NCBI GenBank assembly: GCA_937121175.1
Contig: CAKZKD010000001.1
Coordinates: forward strand, 115,247-179,246
DNA: 64,000 bases
Direction: 5' to 3'
Source of the DNA: an uncultured Flavobacteriales bacterium
Lineage (GTDB): Bacteria; Bacteroidota; Bacteroidia; Flavobacteriales_G; Salibacteraceae
Shown here: piece by piece, positions 17,775 to 26,507 of the stretch
Position numbering within the stretch: the first letter of the stretch is position 1
Layout of the letters: each line of letters starts with the position of its first letter
Made by a program: the position numbers and the translations under genes
Notes under the pieces: generated by a model
What the model was told of the DNA's origin: nothing
The model's database searches: none
What the model saw: only the letters and a program-made list of their open reading frames with translations

Positions 17775-18647
17775 TTAGTTCGGTAAAGGAATATAAGTAT
17801 TGTCTCCAGGAACTTTCGGGAATCGTTTATGCTCCCAGTCCAACTTAGCCTCTTCAATTAATTCTTTTGAAGAAGAACAAAAATTCCAAAATAAATGGCG
17901 TTCCTCTGAGAAAGCCTCTCCACCAAACAGCATTATGTGGGCACCATTACTTAAGGTAAACGTTAGGTTTTCTGCATTTTCCGAAACAATCGTATTACCT
18001 GCCGAGATGGTTTCCTGCTCGCACGAAACTTCACCCGAAACAATGAGTACACCCAATTCTCCTTTTAACTCCGATTGGGTTTCAAAAATGGAAGCCTCGC
18101 TGGCTTTTAATTCTAACAGGAACAGAGGAGAATGAACGGGTAGAGGAGATGTCCTACCAAACCCTTGTCCTGCAACTAAGGTGAACTGAATTCCATTCTG
18201 TTCCCATTTGGGTAATTTCTCTGCGGAAACAAAATCGAAACGCGGTTCCATTTCCTCTTTTTCTTTCGGTAGTGCCACCCAAATTTGGTAACCATGCATG
18301 AAAAAGCCATACTCAGTTTTAAGATGTTCAGGGGTTCTTTCGGTATGGGTAACTGCTTTACCAGCAGTCATAAAACCAACATCTCTTGGACCAATATTCT
18401 GAGTCGCTCCAGTGCTGTCTTTATGTTCTACTTCACCTTCGAACAGATAGGTAAGGGTACTTATGCCAATATGTGGATGTTGGTCAACTCCTAAATATCC
18501 ACCGGGTTTTATCAATTTTGGCCCCATGTGGTCAATAAAAACAAAAGGACCAACGTTTCTTTTTTTACGAAACGGCAGGATGCGGCCAACCGTAAACTGT
18601 CCTATGTTTCTAGAGCGTTCGGGAATAATTAAACCTTCGTTCGACAC
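17775..18647 (-). CDS. Pirin family protein
   Basis: Bicupin of the pirin family; some members have quercetin 2,3-dioxygenase activity, many have no known substrate. The 290-residue protein has the N-terminal cupin metal site motifs FIDHMGP, DQHPHIG, and the Glu-containing EGEVEHKDSTG, in normal order. The C-terminal cupin has FLLELKASE and the typical ending HLFWNFCSSSKELIEEA. It is 2 bp downstream of the lipoprotein hydrolase, so the two are likely co-transcribed with 19519-20181. Confidence 0.93.
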   Translation of the reverse strand: MSNEGLIIPERSRNIGQFTVGRILPFRKKRNVGPFVFIDHMGPKLIKPGGYLGVDQHPHIGISTLTYLFEGEVEHKDSTGATQNIGPRDVGFMTAGKAVTHTERTPEHLKTEYGFFMHGYQIWVALPKEKEEMEPRFDFVSAEKLPKWEQNGIQFTLVAGQGFGRTSPLPVHSPLFLLELKASEASIFETQSELKGELGVLIVSGEVSCEQETISAGNTIVSENAENLTFTLSNGAHIMLFGGEAFSEERHLFWNFCSSSKELIEEAKLDWEHKRFPKVPGDNTYIPLPN

Positions 18648-18649
18648 GG

Positions 18650-19522
18650 TTATTTTTTGATGAAATCAAGCATTAGAGTTTCGTAAGTTTCAAATCCCAT
18701 TTCTATAGAAATGTCGTGACCTAAACCCTCCAACTCAGCAGATGATTTATTAGGGTTTTCAAAATCATCGTATACTTTTTTAAAGTTTTCGAAACTTGCC
18801 GTTTGGTCTTCAGTACCGTGAATCCACAGAAAATCTTGTTTGTAATCTGCTAAGGCTTTTGGAATGTCGTAATGGAATGCCGTAACCGTAGAACCGTCTA
18901 AACTTAGTCCGGTGGCGTCTTGTAATAATTTAGTACTTGTGGTTTGAGGAGCTTCGATAGAAAGCTTGTGTATACATTTTATGGCTGTTGGATTATTGGC
19001 TAGGTGGGCTGCTGGCATCGCCCCCAAACTAAATCCTACAACTACGAGTCGGTCATACGTTAACCCTCTCTCTGTTAACCATTTAATACAGGCTTCAGCG
19101 TCGGCTACCAAATCCGTGATATCTTCACTTGCTCCTTCCGAATTTCCAAAACCACGGTAATCGAACATCATAACACCAAATCGATGTTGGCCTCCAACGT
19201 TGGCCAAATTTGCTGCATGTTCCCAATAAGGATTCATACTCGAAAGGTTTCCGTGTAAGTATAGAATAACCGTGTCTGTTTTTATCGCGTCTTGGCTTCC
19301 GATGTACAGAGCTTCAATTTTTGCCTCGTTTCCACCATTATTAGAGGTAAGTGAAAATTGTTGTACCAATCCTTCTTCAACGAACTGTTCTTCTAATTGG
19401 GCATTGGTGAATTCGTATTCCACTGGTTCGCCTTTAAGCAAAGCAGAGGCAACGTCGTTTTTGCATCCGGCAAAAACTCCAGTGATTGTACTAAAGATAA
19501 ATATGAATTTCAACGTTTTCAT
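18650..19522 (-). CDS. Alpha/beta hydrolase lipoprotein
   Basis: Predicted serine hydrolase anchored as a lipoprotein. A signal sequence with lipobox VFAGC is followed by a compact alpha/beta-hydrolase fold: oxyanion region YLHGNLSS, VMMFDYRGFGNSEG, nucleophile elbow GFSLG, acid in HGTEDQT and a late His in GLGHDIS. 290 residues. The substrate cannot be predicted. The gene overlaps the upstream OM-protein gene by 4 bp and is followed within 2 bp by pirin. Confidence 0.88.
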   Translation of the reverse strand: MKTLKFIFIFSTITGVFAGCKNDVASALLKGEPVEYEFTNAQLEEQFVEEGLVQQFSLTSNNGGNEAKIEALYIGSQDAIKTDTVILYLHGNLSSMNPYWEHAANLANVGGQHRFGVMMFDYRGFGNSEGASEDITDLVADAEACIKWLTERGLTYDRLVVVGFSLGAMPAAHLANNPTAIKCIHKLSIEAPQTTSTKLLQDATGLSLDGSTVTAFHYDIPKALADYKQDFLWIHGTEDQTASFENFKKVYDDFENPNKSSAELEGLGHDISIEMGFETYETLMLDFIKK

Positions 19523-20181
19523 TCCGAACGAATTAATCGGTAAGCAGCCTTAAAATATAAACCCACAGCGCCTTTTCCTCCAAGCGAAGTATGGTCAACT
19601 TGAGGTACCATAAGCTCTTTATTCAAATTCAACCACTTGGTTTCAATCCCAAAAATCCATTTAGGACCTTCGTAGTTATAGCCTAGATACATGGTTGGAT
19701 GCATCAATTGCCCTTTGCCTAATTCGGTTGAATTTTTTGCCAAATCGTACCAATTGGTGATACCAATAAAAGGGATGTGCTTTTCTTTTAGCTGCCAGTA
19801 GAAATTTAATGCAGTTTCAGGAAATAAGCTCGAATTGTTTGTGCGTAAATCAATGATTGGGTTCAGAATAAAAGAGCCTGAAATTCCAGGTTTCCATTCG
19901 TCTGGTTCAAGAAATCCATAGTTAACACCAAAGTCAAATTGCAAAGATTGGTAGGCGAGTGTAGTAAAATGAAATCCACCAAAAGCATTCAGCTTATCAC
20001 TGATGCCGTACCCAGCGGATAGGCTGCTCATGGGTATAGGAAAACCGACAATGGGTCCGCCCAAATCTGCGCTAATACGAGTTTCTCCTTTTTCTAATGG
20101 CTTTACAACACGAGTTGTGTTGCACGAATTCAGTACTACCAAAACGCAAAAAAGAATAGAATGAAAACGGAAGAATTTCAC
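19519..20181 (-). CDS. Predicted outer-membrane lipoprotein, beta-rich
   Basis: Function unknown. The 220-residue product has a lipobox (VLNSC near residue 20) and alternating amphipathic strands rich in Gly and aromatics (GYGISDKLNAFGGFHF, FDFGVNYGF, LGYNYEGPKWIFGIETKWL). This suggests a small beta-barrel or surface protein. First gene of a three-gene run with the hydrolase and pirin, with 4-bp coupling to the hydrolase. Confidence 0.75.
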   Translation of the reverse strand: MKFFRFHSILFCVLVVLNSCNTTRVVKPLEKGETRISADLGGPIVGFPIPMSSLSAGYGISDKLNAFGGFHFTTLAYQSLQFDFGVNYGFLEPDEWKPGISGSFILNPIIDLRTNNSSLFPETALNFYWQLKEKHIPFIGITNWYDLAKNSTELGKGQLMHPTMYLGYNYEGPKWIFGIETKWLNLNKELMVPQVDHTSLGGKGAVGLYFKAAYRLIRSE

Positions 20182-20229
20182 GCTACCAAAGTATTCTTTT
20201 TCTGAATAGGTTAGGTGTGTATAGTACAG

Positions 20230-21210
20230 CTAACTTGCCATGTATTGAATCATAAAATAGTAGAACGGAATCCCAATCATTACATTAATAGGAAATGTAA
20301 TACCAAGCGCCATAGGTAAATACAAACTTGGATTAGCTCTAGGAACAGCCTGCTTCATAGCTGCTGGAACTGCGATATAGGATGCACTTGCTCCGAGAAT
20401 TGCAAACAATAATTGATTCCCTGGTGAATCTGTAATTTGAAAGCTTAGCATAAGCGCTATCAGACCATTTACAAAAGGCATTAAACCAGAGAAAATAAAA
20501 GGAAATACACCAGTTTTAAACACAACGCTGAGTTGCTTGCCGCTTGTAATTCCCATATCCAATAAGAATAGAGCTAAAAATCCTTTGAATAAATCCGTGG
20601 TAAAAGGCTTAATTCCAGCGGCCTGAGACTCCGATGCTAATAGTCCTATAATCAAACTGCCAAGAAGCATTAGCACACTGCCGTTAGTAACACTGTGGTA
20701 GATGGTCTGTCCAATGCTTGTAGGTTGTTCTCCTTCTTCGCGTTCCGAATCTCCAAACCGTTTCATTAGCAATACACCAATAATAATGGCGGGTGCTTCC
20801 ATAATAGCCATTACAGCAATCATGTGCCCATCAAAAAAGACGTGTTCCATTTCTAAAAATGAAACTGCTGTAACAAATGTTACTGCACTCACAGAACCGT
20901 AAGAAGCTGCTATAGCCGCCGCATTCGAGATTCCAGTTTTTCTTTTTATTAGAAAGAATGCCAGAATTGGAATTGCTGATGCTAGAAAACCACCTAGGAT
21001 TAAACTCCAAATAATTTCGAAACTCAGCGCGCTGTGCGCAAGCTCTTGTCCTCCTTTAAATCCAATAGAAAGCAGTAAATAAAGTGTGATGAACTTTGAA
21101 GAACTTTCAGGGATTTTAAGATCACTTTTCAGCTGAACCGCAATAATGCCCAACAAGAAGAACATTAGTGCGGGATTTGTAAGATTGTCTGTTAATCCTA
21201 ATAAACTCAT
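20230..21210 (-). CDS. SbtA-family sodium-dependent bicarbonate permease
   Basis: Integral membrane transporter of 326 residues in about ten hydrophobic segments. Family features are the two inverted halves, the first starting with NLTNPALMFFLLGIIAVQLKSDLKIP and an internal IAASYGSVSAVTFVTA segment, the second with FKGFLALFLLDMGITSGKQL and ASASYIAVPAAM. SbtA of cyanobacteria imports bicarbonate with Na+; relatives in heterotrophs may serve anaplerotic carbon fixation. No PII-like SbtB gene is adjacent; a small unknown gene is 2 bp upstream instead, and a LysR gene is divergent. Confidence 0.9.
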   Translation of the reverse strand: MSLLGLTDNLTNPALMFFLLGIIAVQLKSDLKIPESSSKFITLYLLLSIGFKGGQELAHSALSFEIIWSLILGGFLASAIPILAFFLIKRKTGISNAAAIAASYGSVSAVTFVTAVSFLEMEHVFFDGHMIAVMAIMEAPAIIIGVLLMKRFGDSEREEGEQPTSIGQTIYHSVTNGSVLMLLGSLIIGLLASESQAAGIKPFTTDLFKGFLALFLLDMGITSGKQLSVVFKTGVFPFIFSGLMPFVNGLIALMLSFQITDSPGNQLLFAILGASASYIAVPAAMKQAVPRANPSLYLPMALGITFPINVMIGIPFYYFMIQYMAS

Positions 21211-21212
21211 GA

Positions 21213-21584
21213 TTAGTGAATTTCGATAACTGTTTTCTTGGTGAATGTGATGTTTTTACCCAATTCTTCTACTTTAAGTAGGAAATTGTGAAGCGTTAAA
21301 CCAGAAAGTTGGTCAACTACTAATTTGTTGTCTTGCTCCCAATTCATATGAACTTCTTCTTGTCTTTCATTCAATACTTGTTCGAATAATGACTTTAGCT
21401 CATCTGTCGAAACTTTGTTTTTTACTTCGTTCGATAGTTTAGCTGCGCTAGGCTGCTTAATCTTTTTTTCGATTGATATGGTCATATCCATAACCTGCGA
21501 AAGATTGTTGTTTGTGTTTTGAGTTCTAGGCATGAAGTGATTGCCATTTGATTCTCCTCGATGTTGTTGTGCTACTAATACCAT
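21213..21584 (-). CDS. Hypothetical soluble protein upstream of sbtA
   Basis: Not recognised. From ATG 21582-21584 it encodes 123 residues; a TTG at 21609-21611 would add nine (SKQKKLKV). An N-terminal polar, Asn/His-rich stretch (HRGESNGNHFMPRTQNTNNN) is followed by helical sequence (TISIEKKIKQ, DELKSLFEQVLNERQEE) and a C-terminal beta-like KNITFTKKTVIEIH. No signal peptide, no membrane segment. It ends 2 bp before sbtA, so it is probably co-transcribed and could be a regulator of the permease, but it does not look like a PII protein. Confidence 0.65.
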   Translation of the reverse strand: MVLVAQQHRGESNGNHFMPRTQNTNNNLSQVMDMTISIEKKIKQPSAAKLSNEVKNKVSTDELKSLFEQVLNERQEEVHMNWEQDNKLVVDQLSGLTLHNFLLKVEELGKNITFTKKTVIEIH

Positions 21585-21675
21585 GACTTTAAGTTTTTTT
21601 TGTTTCGACAAAGATTAGACGGATTATTCATTTGCTTTTATCTATTCTTTTTATGATATACATTTGCTTTTAGTT

Positions 21676-22611
21676 ATGAATTATACATTACATCAGTTAA
21701 AAGTATTTGTCTGTATTGTTAAATATGAGAGTGTAACCAAAGCCTCTGAAGAGCTCTTTCTCACTCAGCCTGCGGTTAGTTCGCAGCTTAAGAAATTGCA
21801 AGACCAATTCGATATTCCATTAACAGAGGTTGTTGGACGAAAGTTGTTTATTACCGAATTTGGAAAAGAGATTGCCGAAGCGTGCAAACGAATTTTATTG
21901 GCATCGGAAGAGATAAAACAGACTTCGGATCAATATAAAGGACTAATTGCTGGGCATTTGAAAATAGCCATTGTGTCAACTGGGAAATATGTAATGCCCT
22001 ATTTATTAAGCGGGTTTACCCATCGATTTCCAGCTGTAGATGTGGCGCTAGACGTATCTAATAAGCACCGTGTTGTTGAGGCATTGTCCAAAAATGAAAT
22101 TGATTTTGCTTTGGTATCTGTTTTACCAGATGATTTGAAATTGAAGAAGGTTGACCTCATGGAAAATTCCTTGTACCTGGTGGGTAATGCGGATAAAGCC
22201 AAAGTATTCAGAGGAAAAACGGTTGGAGCTAAAGAGCTAGAGGAATTGCCATTCATATTCCGAGAGCAAGGTTCAGCAACAAGAAATGCCATGGAAAACT
22301 TTCTTGAATCGAATAATGTAAAAGCGAAACAACAATACGAGTTGGTTTCTAATGAAGCTGTAAAACAAGCGGTGAATGCCGGACTTGGTTACAGTATAAT
22401 GCCTTTAATTGGATTAAGAAATGTAATTAATGCAGGTGAAATTCAATTGATAAAAACAAAGGGACTTCCGGTAAAAACGAAATGGATGCTCTGTTACCTA
22501 GAAGGAAAAAAATTATCGCCAGCGGCTGATGCCTTCATAAATTTCTTAGAATCGCACAAGGAAACCTTAATCGAAAAGTATTTTGGTTGGTCTCGAAATG
22601 TGGAAACGTGA
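21676..22611 (+). CDS. LysR-family transcriptional regulator (CbbR/RbcR-like)
   Basis: DNA-binding regulator of 311 residues from ATG 21676; the frame also opens at TTG 21664, which I reject. The N-terminal winged HTH reads HQLKVFVCIVKYESVTKASEELFLTQPAVSSQLKKL, and the periplasmic-binding-like effector domain follows (HLKIAIVSTGKYVMPYLL). The CbbR-like N-terminus and the divergent sbtA operon suggest it controls bicarbonate uptake in response to a metabolite; that link is inference from position. TACATTTG at 21659-21666 is a possible -7 element, implying an almost leaderless mRNA. Confidence 0.9.
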   Translation: MNYTLHQLKVFVCIVKYESVTKASEELFLTQPAVSSQLKKLQDQFDIPLTEVVGRKLFITEFGKEIAEACKRILLASEEIKQTSDQYKGLIAGHLKIAIVSTGKYVMPYLLSGFTHRFPAVDVALDVSNKHRVVEALSKNEIDFALVSVLPDDLKLKKVDLMENSLYLVGNADKAKVFRGKTVGAKELEELPFIFREQGSATRNAMENFLESNNVKAKQQYELVSNEAVKQAVNAGLGYSIMPLIGLRNVINAGEIQLIKTKGLPVKTKWMLCYLEGKKLSPAADAFINFLESHKETLIEKYFGWSRNVET

Positions 22612-22620
22612 GTTTTGGAG

Positions 22621-23382
22621 TTAAAATTGCCAACCAAATACACGTTTCAGAATATCGGTAACACGGTGAGTTGGGTCTTTTCTAATTTCCTTTTCTTCCT
22701 CGGCTAGTTTTGTAAAAAGACCTTTCAATGCCATTTGTGTAGTATGCTCCGCCAAAGAATTATTTTCAATCTTTTTCCAAAGAATGCCATTTAATGAAGC
22801 TTTGTTATAGTTGTTAATAGCCTCTGAATAGGTGCGTTCGGCAGAAACTTCTCCAACAAAAGTTTTGCTCAATGAAGCTTCAATTTTCGGCTTGAATTCT
22901 TTGTACAAATTATCCCAAGTTTTATCTTTCAAATAATTGGTAGCTGCCGAATCACTTCCTCGCAGAATTTGCATTCCGTCTTTAATGGTCATTTCTTGAA
23001 TGGCCTGCACAAAAATGGGTTTTGCCGCAATAGACGCATCTTCCGCAGCACGGTTTACCGAAACCACCGCATTTTTCAGCAACACTTCTAGAATCTGTAC
23101 TTTTTCTATGCGTTCGTAAATTGGCTTTGCCTCTTTGGGGAGTCCTATTTTTAACAGTTCATTTTTTAGGAATCCACCTTCTGAAGATAAATTAGAAACC
23201 GCAAACTCAGTACCTTTCTCTAGTGCACCTTTCAAGCCTCTTATGATTTCATCATTTGAGAGCACATCAGCTTTCGAGGTACTAGTAGAAGACTGTTGAT
23301 TAAGTACTTGTTGCATTTCTGCACAAGAATTCAGAATAAGTGTAAATAGGAATGAGGAGAACAGTAATGCGAAATATTTCAT
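22621..23382 (-). CDS. DUF4197 lipoprotein
   Basis: Uncharacterised periplasmic or outer-membrane lipoprotein family DUF4197. Starting at ATG 23380-23382 (MKYFALLFSSFLFTLILNSC) gives 253 residues with a clear lipobox; 24 additional upstream in-frame residues look non-coding. Family features: ALEKGTEFAVSNLSSEGGFLKN, LPKEAKPIYERIE, FVQAIQEMTIKDGMQILRGSDSAAT split over the middle, and a helical C-terminus LAEEEKEIRKDP. Monocistronic, tail to tail with the LysR gene. Confidence 0.88.
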   Translation of the reverse strand: MKYFALLFSSFLFTLILNSCAEMQQVLNQQSSTSTSKADVLSNDEIIRGLKGALEKGTEFAVSNLSSEGGFLKNELLKIGLPKEAKPIYERIEKVQILEVLLKNAVVSVNRAAEDASIAAKPIFVQAIQEMTIKDGMQILRGSDSAATNYLKDKTWDNLYKEFKPKIEASLSKTFVGEVSAERTYSEAINNYNKASLNGILWKKIENNSLAEHTTQMALKGLFTKLAEEEKEIRKDPTHRVTDILKRVFGWQF

Positions 23383-23468
23383 AGAGTTTCTAATTGCTGC
23401 AATAGTCAGCATTTTATTGATGATTTCGATTGCGTTTTGGTTGACCTGTAACAATATTGGTGAATTAC

Positions 23469-24545
23469 TTAAACCAACTCTAAGAATCTGTTGATATGAT
23501 CGGAAGTATTGTAAAAATGAGGTCCAATTCTCAACGAGTTATTTCGGAAAGTTGCAATAACTCTATTCTTTTTAAGTAATTCAAATTGCTGCTCTGTAAA
23601 AGGCAAGCAAACATATCCAGCTCTTTGGTCAGAATGATATGCTCCAAAAATTGGAATTTCTTTTTCTTCCAATCCTATTATGAGTTGCCGAAGTAAATCT
23701 TTATTGTGTTTTTCAATGGATTTAATTCCCAAGTCCTGCTTTTCCGAAATGGCTTGTTTTAATGCTTCGCAACCGGGTACATTTGGGTGTGATGGTTGAA
23801 AAGAAAGAATGCTCGGTTTATAGACTAAGCTGTCGTTTTCTTGAATAAATGAACCAAAACCACCAATTTTTGGCTCAAATTGCTCTAAAATTGACTGTTT
23901 TATCAAAAGTGTCCCAGTGCCCATTCCGGCGTTGAGCCATTTGTAATTGCTAAATAATAAGGCATCAATTGGTAAGGCATTAAAATCAATGGAAACCGCT
24001 CCAGCACTTTGAGTGGCATCAACAATGAAAATTACATTGTACTTTTTACAGAGATTGCCAAGCTGTTCAAGATTAGCTTTGTAACCGGTACGAAACTGGA
24101 CGTGACTGATTACCAATAACTCAATGTTCTCTTTTCGAATAATATCTTCAATTTCATTTAAATCGAAGTCGAAATTGTTTGAAGAAGTAAATGTGTTTAA
24201 CTCAAATCCTTTTAGCTGCAATGGAAGCAGGAGGGAAGGGTAGTCGTTTTCGTACACCAAAACCTTCTTTGGGCCAACAGTTTCCAAAACGGCATTGTAG
24301 CCGAAAGAAAAATTGGGAATAAGAGCTGTTTGCTCAACTATAGCTCCAAAAAAGTCCGCAACTGTTGTACGACAAGACTCCCATTTATTCATCATCCAAT
24401 CTTCGGCAACCACGCTACCATGTTCCATAAAGCGCTCATTGTAGGTCTGCATGGCAGTCAAAGTGCTTTTAGAAATAAGACCGCAAGAGGCAGTATTTAA
24501 ATAGGTTTGATTGTTTGTTGAGCTGTATTCAGTTTCAATGTTCAT
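23469..24545 (-). CDS. Class V aminotransferase-fold PLP enzyme
   Basis: PLP-dependent fold type I enzyme (cysteine desulfurase/isopenicillin-N-epimerase-like superfamily), 358 residues. The Schiff-base Lys is in SNYKWLNAG, and the PLP-contacting Asp in FIVDATQSAG. It starts with TYLNTASCGLIS, typical of the group. The specific reaction cannot be predicted; its neighbour on the other strand is a sulfur-transfer locus, so a sulfur-related role is possible but unproven. Confidence 0.85.
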   Translation of the reverse strand: MNIETEYSSTNNQTYLNTASCGLISKSTLTAMQTYNERFMEHGSVVAEDWMMNKWESCRTTVADFFGAIVEQTALIPNFSFGYNAVLETVGPKKVLVYENDYPSLLLPLQLKGFELNTFTSSNNFDFDLNEIEDIIRKENIELLVISHVQFRTGYKANLEQLGNLCKKYNVIFIVDATQSAGAVSIDFNALPIDALLFSNYKWLNAGMGTGTLLIKQSILEQFEPKIGGFGSFIQENDSLVYKPSILSFQPSHPNVPGCEALKQAISEKQDLGIKSIEKHNKDLLRQLIIGLEEKEIPIFGAYHSDQRAGYVCLPFTEQQFELLKKNRVIATFRNNSLRIGPHFYNTSDHINRFLELV

Positions 24546-24628
24546 AGTAACGCCAAAGGAATAAAAAACAGGATTAAATAAACGTTAAGCAGTGACAAAT
24601 ATCACGTTCCGATTTGGAGTGACCATCG

Positions 24629-24636
24629 TACATTTG
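24629..24636 (+). promoter_or_regulatory. Predicted -7 promoter element of the persulfide dioxygenase/rhodanese operon
   Basis: TACATTTG matches TAnnTTTG, 23 bp before the ATG at 24660. A TTTG at 24613 is too close to be a normal -33 element. Confidence 0.45.
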
Positions 24637-24659
24637 CATTTACTAAAACAACATTTACT

Positions 24660-26072
24660 ATGAAAGTAGAACAGATATATACTGGATGTTTAGCCGAAGC
24701 GGCATACTACATCGAATCAAACGGTGAAGCTGCGATAATTGACCCTCTTAGAGATCCGCAACCCTATATCGATAAATTGAATGCTAATAACGTGAAATTG
24801 AAGTACGTTTTTGAAACGCATTTTCATGCCGATTTTGTATCTGGTCATATTGATTTAGCGAAGAATACTGGAGCAGAAATCGTTTTTGGTCCAACGGCAA
24901 AACCTGCTTACGATATTATTGAAGCTGCAGATAATCAGGAGTTTACAATTGGTGATGTTACTATAAGAGTAATTCATACTCCTGGTCATACCTTGGAATC
25001 TACGACGTATTTATTGTTGGATGAAAACGGTGAAATGAACGCTATTTTCTCTGGTGACACCTTGTTTATTGGCGATGTAGGACGACCAGACTTGGCTGTA
25101 AAATCCGATTTAACTCAAGAAGATTTGGCTGCAATGATGTACGAATCTATTCACAACAAAATATTACCACTTCCAGATAGTCTAATCGTTTATCCAGGGC
25201 ATGGAGCGGGTAGTGCATGTGGAAAGAATTTAAGCAGCGAAACTACTGACACATTAGGGAATCAAAAACAAACCAATTATGCGTTGGATACTAAAATGTC
25301 TAAAGCAGATTTTATAAAGGAATTGACAACCGGTATTTTACCTCCTCCACAATATTTTCCGAAGAATGCAAAAATGAACAAGGAAGGGTACGATGCTTTT
25401 GATGATGTAAAAACTAAGGCTTTAAAATCGTTTGACGCTAAGACTTTTCGTTCTGTTGCTGAAAGTACAGACGCTTTGATTTTAGACACGCGTCACCAAA
25501 GCAAATTCATGGAAAGTCATATTCCAGGCTCCATTTTTATTGGCATCGATGGTAATTTTGCACCATGGGTTGGTGCTCTTATTACTGATATTCACCAGTC
25601 TATTCTCATTGTGGCGGATGCAGGTAGGGAAGAAGAAATTGTAACCAGACTTTCAAGAGTAGGTTACGACCACACCATTGGTTTTTTAGATGGAGGAATG
25701 GATGCATGGAAAAGTACAAATTTAGAGGTTGATACTATGCCGACTGTCACACCCGAAGCTTTTGAGGAAATGTATAATCCGGAATTACCTCTACTAGATG
25801 TGAGAAAACCGGGCGAATATGAAGCAGAACACCTTGAGAGTGCAGAGAATATTCCCTTGGACTTTATTAATAGTAACATGGAGAAGGTAAATCCAGAAAC
25901 GAACTACTATGCACATTGTGCTGGTGGTTATCGGTCTGTAATATTCGGCTCAATCCTAAAATCAAGAGGATTACATAACATCACCAATATTGAAGGCGGC
26001 TATAAAGTGTTGAAGGATACTTCGATTCCGAAAACTACTTTCGTTTGTCCTTCAGAAAAAAACAATTCATAA
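24660..26072 (+). CDS. MBL-fold persulfide dioxygenase-like protein with two rhodanese domains
   Basis: Predicted to oxidise glutathione or low-molecular-weight persulfide in sulfide/sulfane-sulfur detoxification. Domains: metallo-beta-lactamase/ETHE1-like (about 1-240) with THFHADFVSGH, HTPGHTLEST, SGDTLFIGDVGRPDL and YPGHGAGSACG; rhodanese 1 (about 260-360) and rhodanese 2 (about 365-465). The first rhodanese has VADAGREEE at the catalytic-loop position with no Cys and is likely structural; the second keeps Cys in HCAGGYRS. 470 residues, the usual length for this fusion. The following gene, 1 bp downstream, is a single-domain rhodanese. Confidence 0.92.
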   Translation: MKVEQIYTGCLAEAAYYIESNGEAAIIDPLRDPQPYIDKLNANNVKLKYVFETHFHADFVSGHIDLAKNTGAEIVFGPTAKPAYDIIEAADNQEFTIGDVTIRVIHTPGHTLESTTYLLLDENGEMNAIFSGDTLFIGDVGRPDLAVKSDLTQEDLAAMMYESIHNKILPLPDSLIVYPGHGAGSACGKNLSSETTDTLGNQKQTNYALDTKMSKADFIKELTTGILPPPQYFPKNAKMNKEGYDAFDDVKTKALKSFDAKTFRSVAESTDALILDTRHQSKFMESHIPGSIFIGIDGNFAPWVGALITDIHQSILIVADAGREEEIVTRLSRVGYDHTIGFLDGGMDAWKSTNLEVDTMPTVTPEAFEEMYNPELPLLDVRKPGEYEAEHLESAENIPLDFINSNMEKVNPETNYYAHCAGGYRSVIFGSILKSRGLHNITNIEGGYKVLKDTSIPKTTFVCPSEKNNS

Positions 26073-26073
26073 C

Positions 26074-26382
26074 ATGATGAAAAACATTACTCCTGTAGAG
26101 TTAGAGAAAATTGTTGTTGACGATGAAAACGCAGTACTTATTGATGTTCGTTCTCCTGAAGAATGCGCTGAAGGAATGATTCCAGGTGCGGAAAACATCA
26201 ATCTTTTTGATCCTGATTTTATAGACAGAATAAAAGAGTTGGACAAGTCTAAAGACTATTACATGATTTGCCGTTCGGGTGGTCGTTCTGGTAATGCTGC
26301 AGGTGCAATGGATGAGCTAGGTTTTAAATCGGTTCATAACATGGTTGGTGGTATGATGGCTTGGAAAGGGGAGACGATATAA
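26074..26382 (+). CDS. Single-domain rhodanese
   Basis: Small sulfurtransferase of 102 residues. It has LIDVRSPEE at the N-terminal side, the active-site loop CRSGGRSGNAAG with its Cys, and the terminal GGMMAWKG. The start is ATG 26074 or the adjacent ATG 26077. One base separates it from the persulfide dioxygenase-like gene, so it probably takes or delivers sulfane sulfur in the same pathway. Confidence 0.93.
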   Translation: MMKNITPVELEKIVVDDENAVLIDVRSPEECAEGMIPGAENINLFDPDFIDRIKELDKSKDYYMICRSGGRSGNAAGAMDELGFKSVHNMVGGMMAWKGETI

Positions 26383-26438
26383 ACCATTTACCATCCAGAG
26401 ACATAAAGTTGTCTTCAATTTTGAATACGGTAACACTT

Positions 26439-26457
26439 TTCATACTATCAGTATGAA
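26439..26457. terminator. Hairpin downstream of the rhodanese gene
   Basis: TTCATACT-ATC-AGTATGAA: 8-bp perfect stem, 3-base loop, about 55 bp after the rhodanese stop and followed by a weakly T-rich CCTATTT. A plausible but AT-rich terminator. Confidence 0.4.
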
Positions 26458-26476
26458 CCTATTTAATGTCGTGTAC

Positions 26477-26507
26477 GATTGTTAGTTCCAGCAGTGAACT
26501 AACAATC
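26477..26507. terminator. 12-bp perfect hairpin overlapping the desaturase stop codon
   Basis: GATTGTTAGTTC, loop CAGCAGT, GAACTAACAATC. The right arm contains the last codons and stop of the desaturase gene. There is no U tract on either strand, so it may be an mRNA-stabilising 3' end or a convergent-gene barrier rather than a classical terminator. Confidence 0.4.

Noticed and set aside
17738..17857. Upstream extension of the helicase frame
   Set aside because: It overlaps the end of the pirin gene and lacks similarity to helicase N-termini; ATG 17735-17737 begins the conserved Q-motif region.
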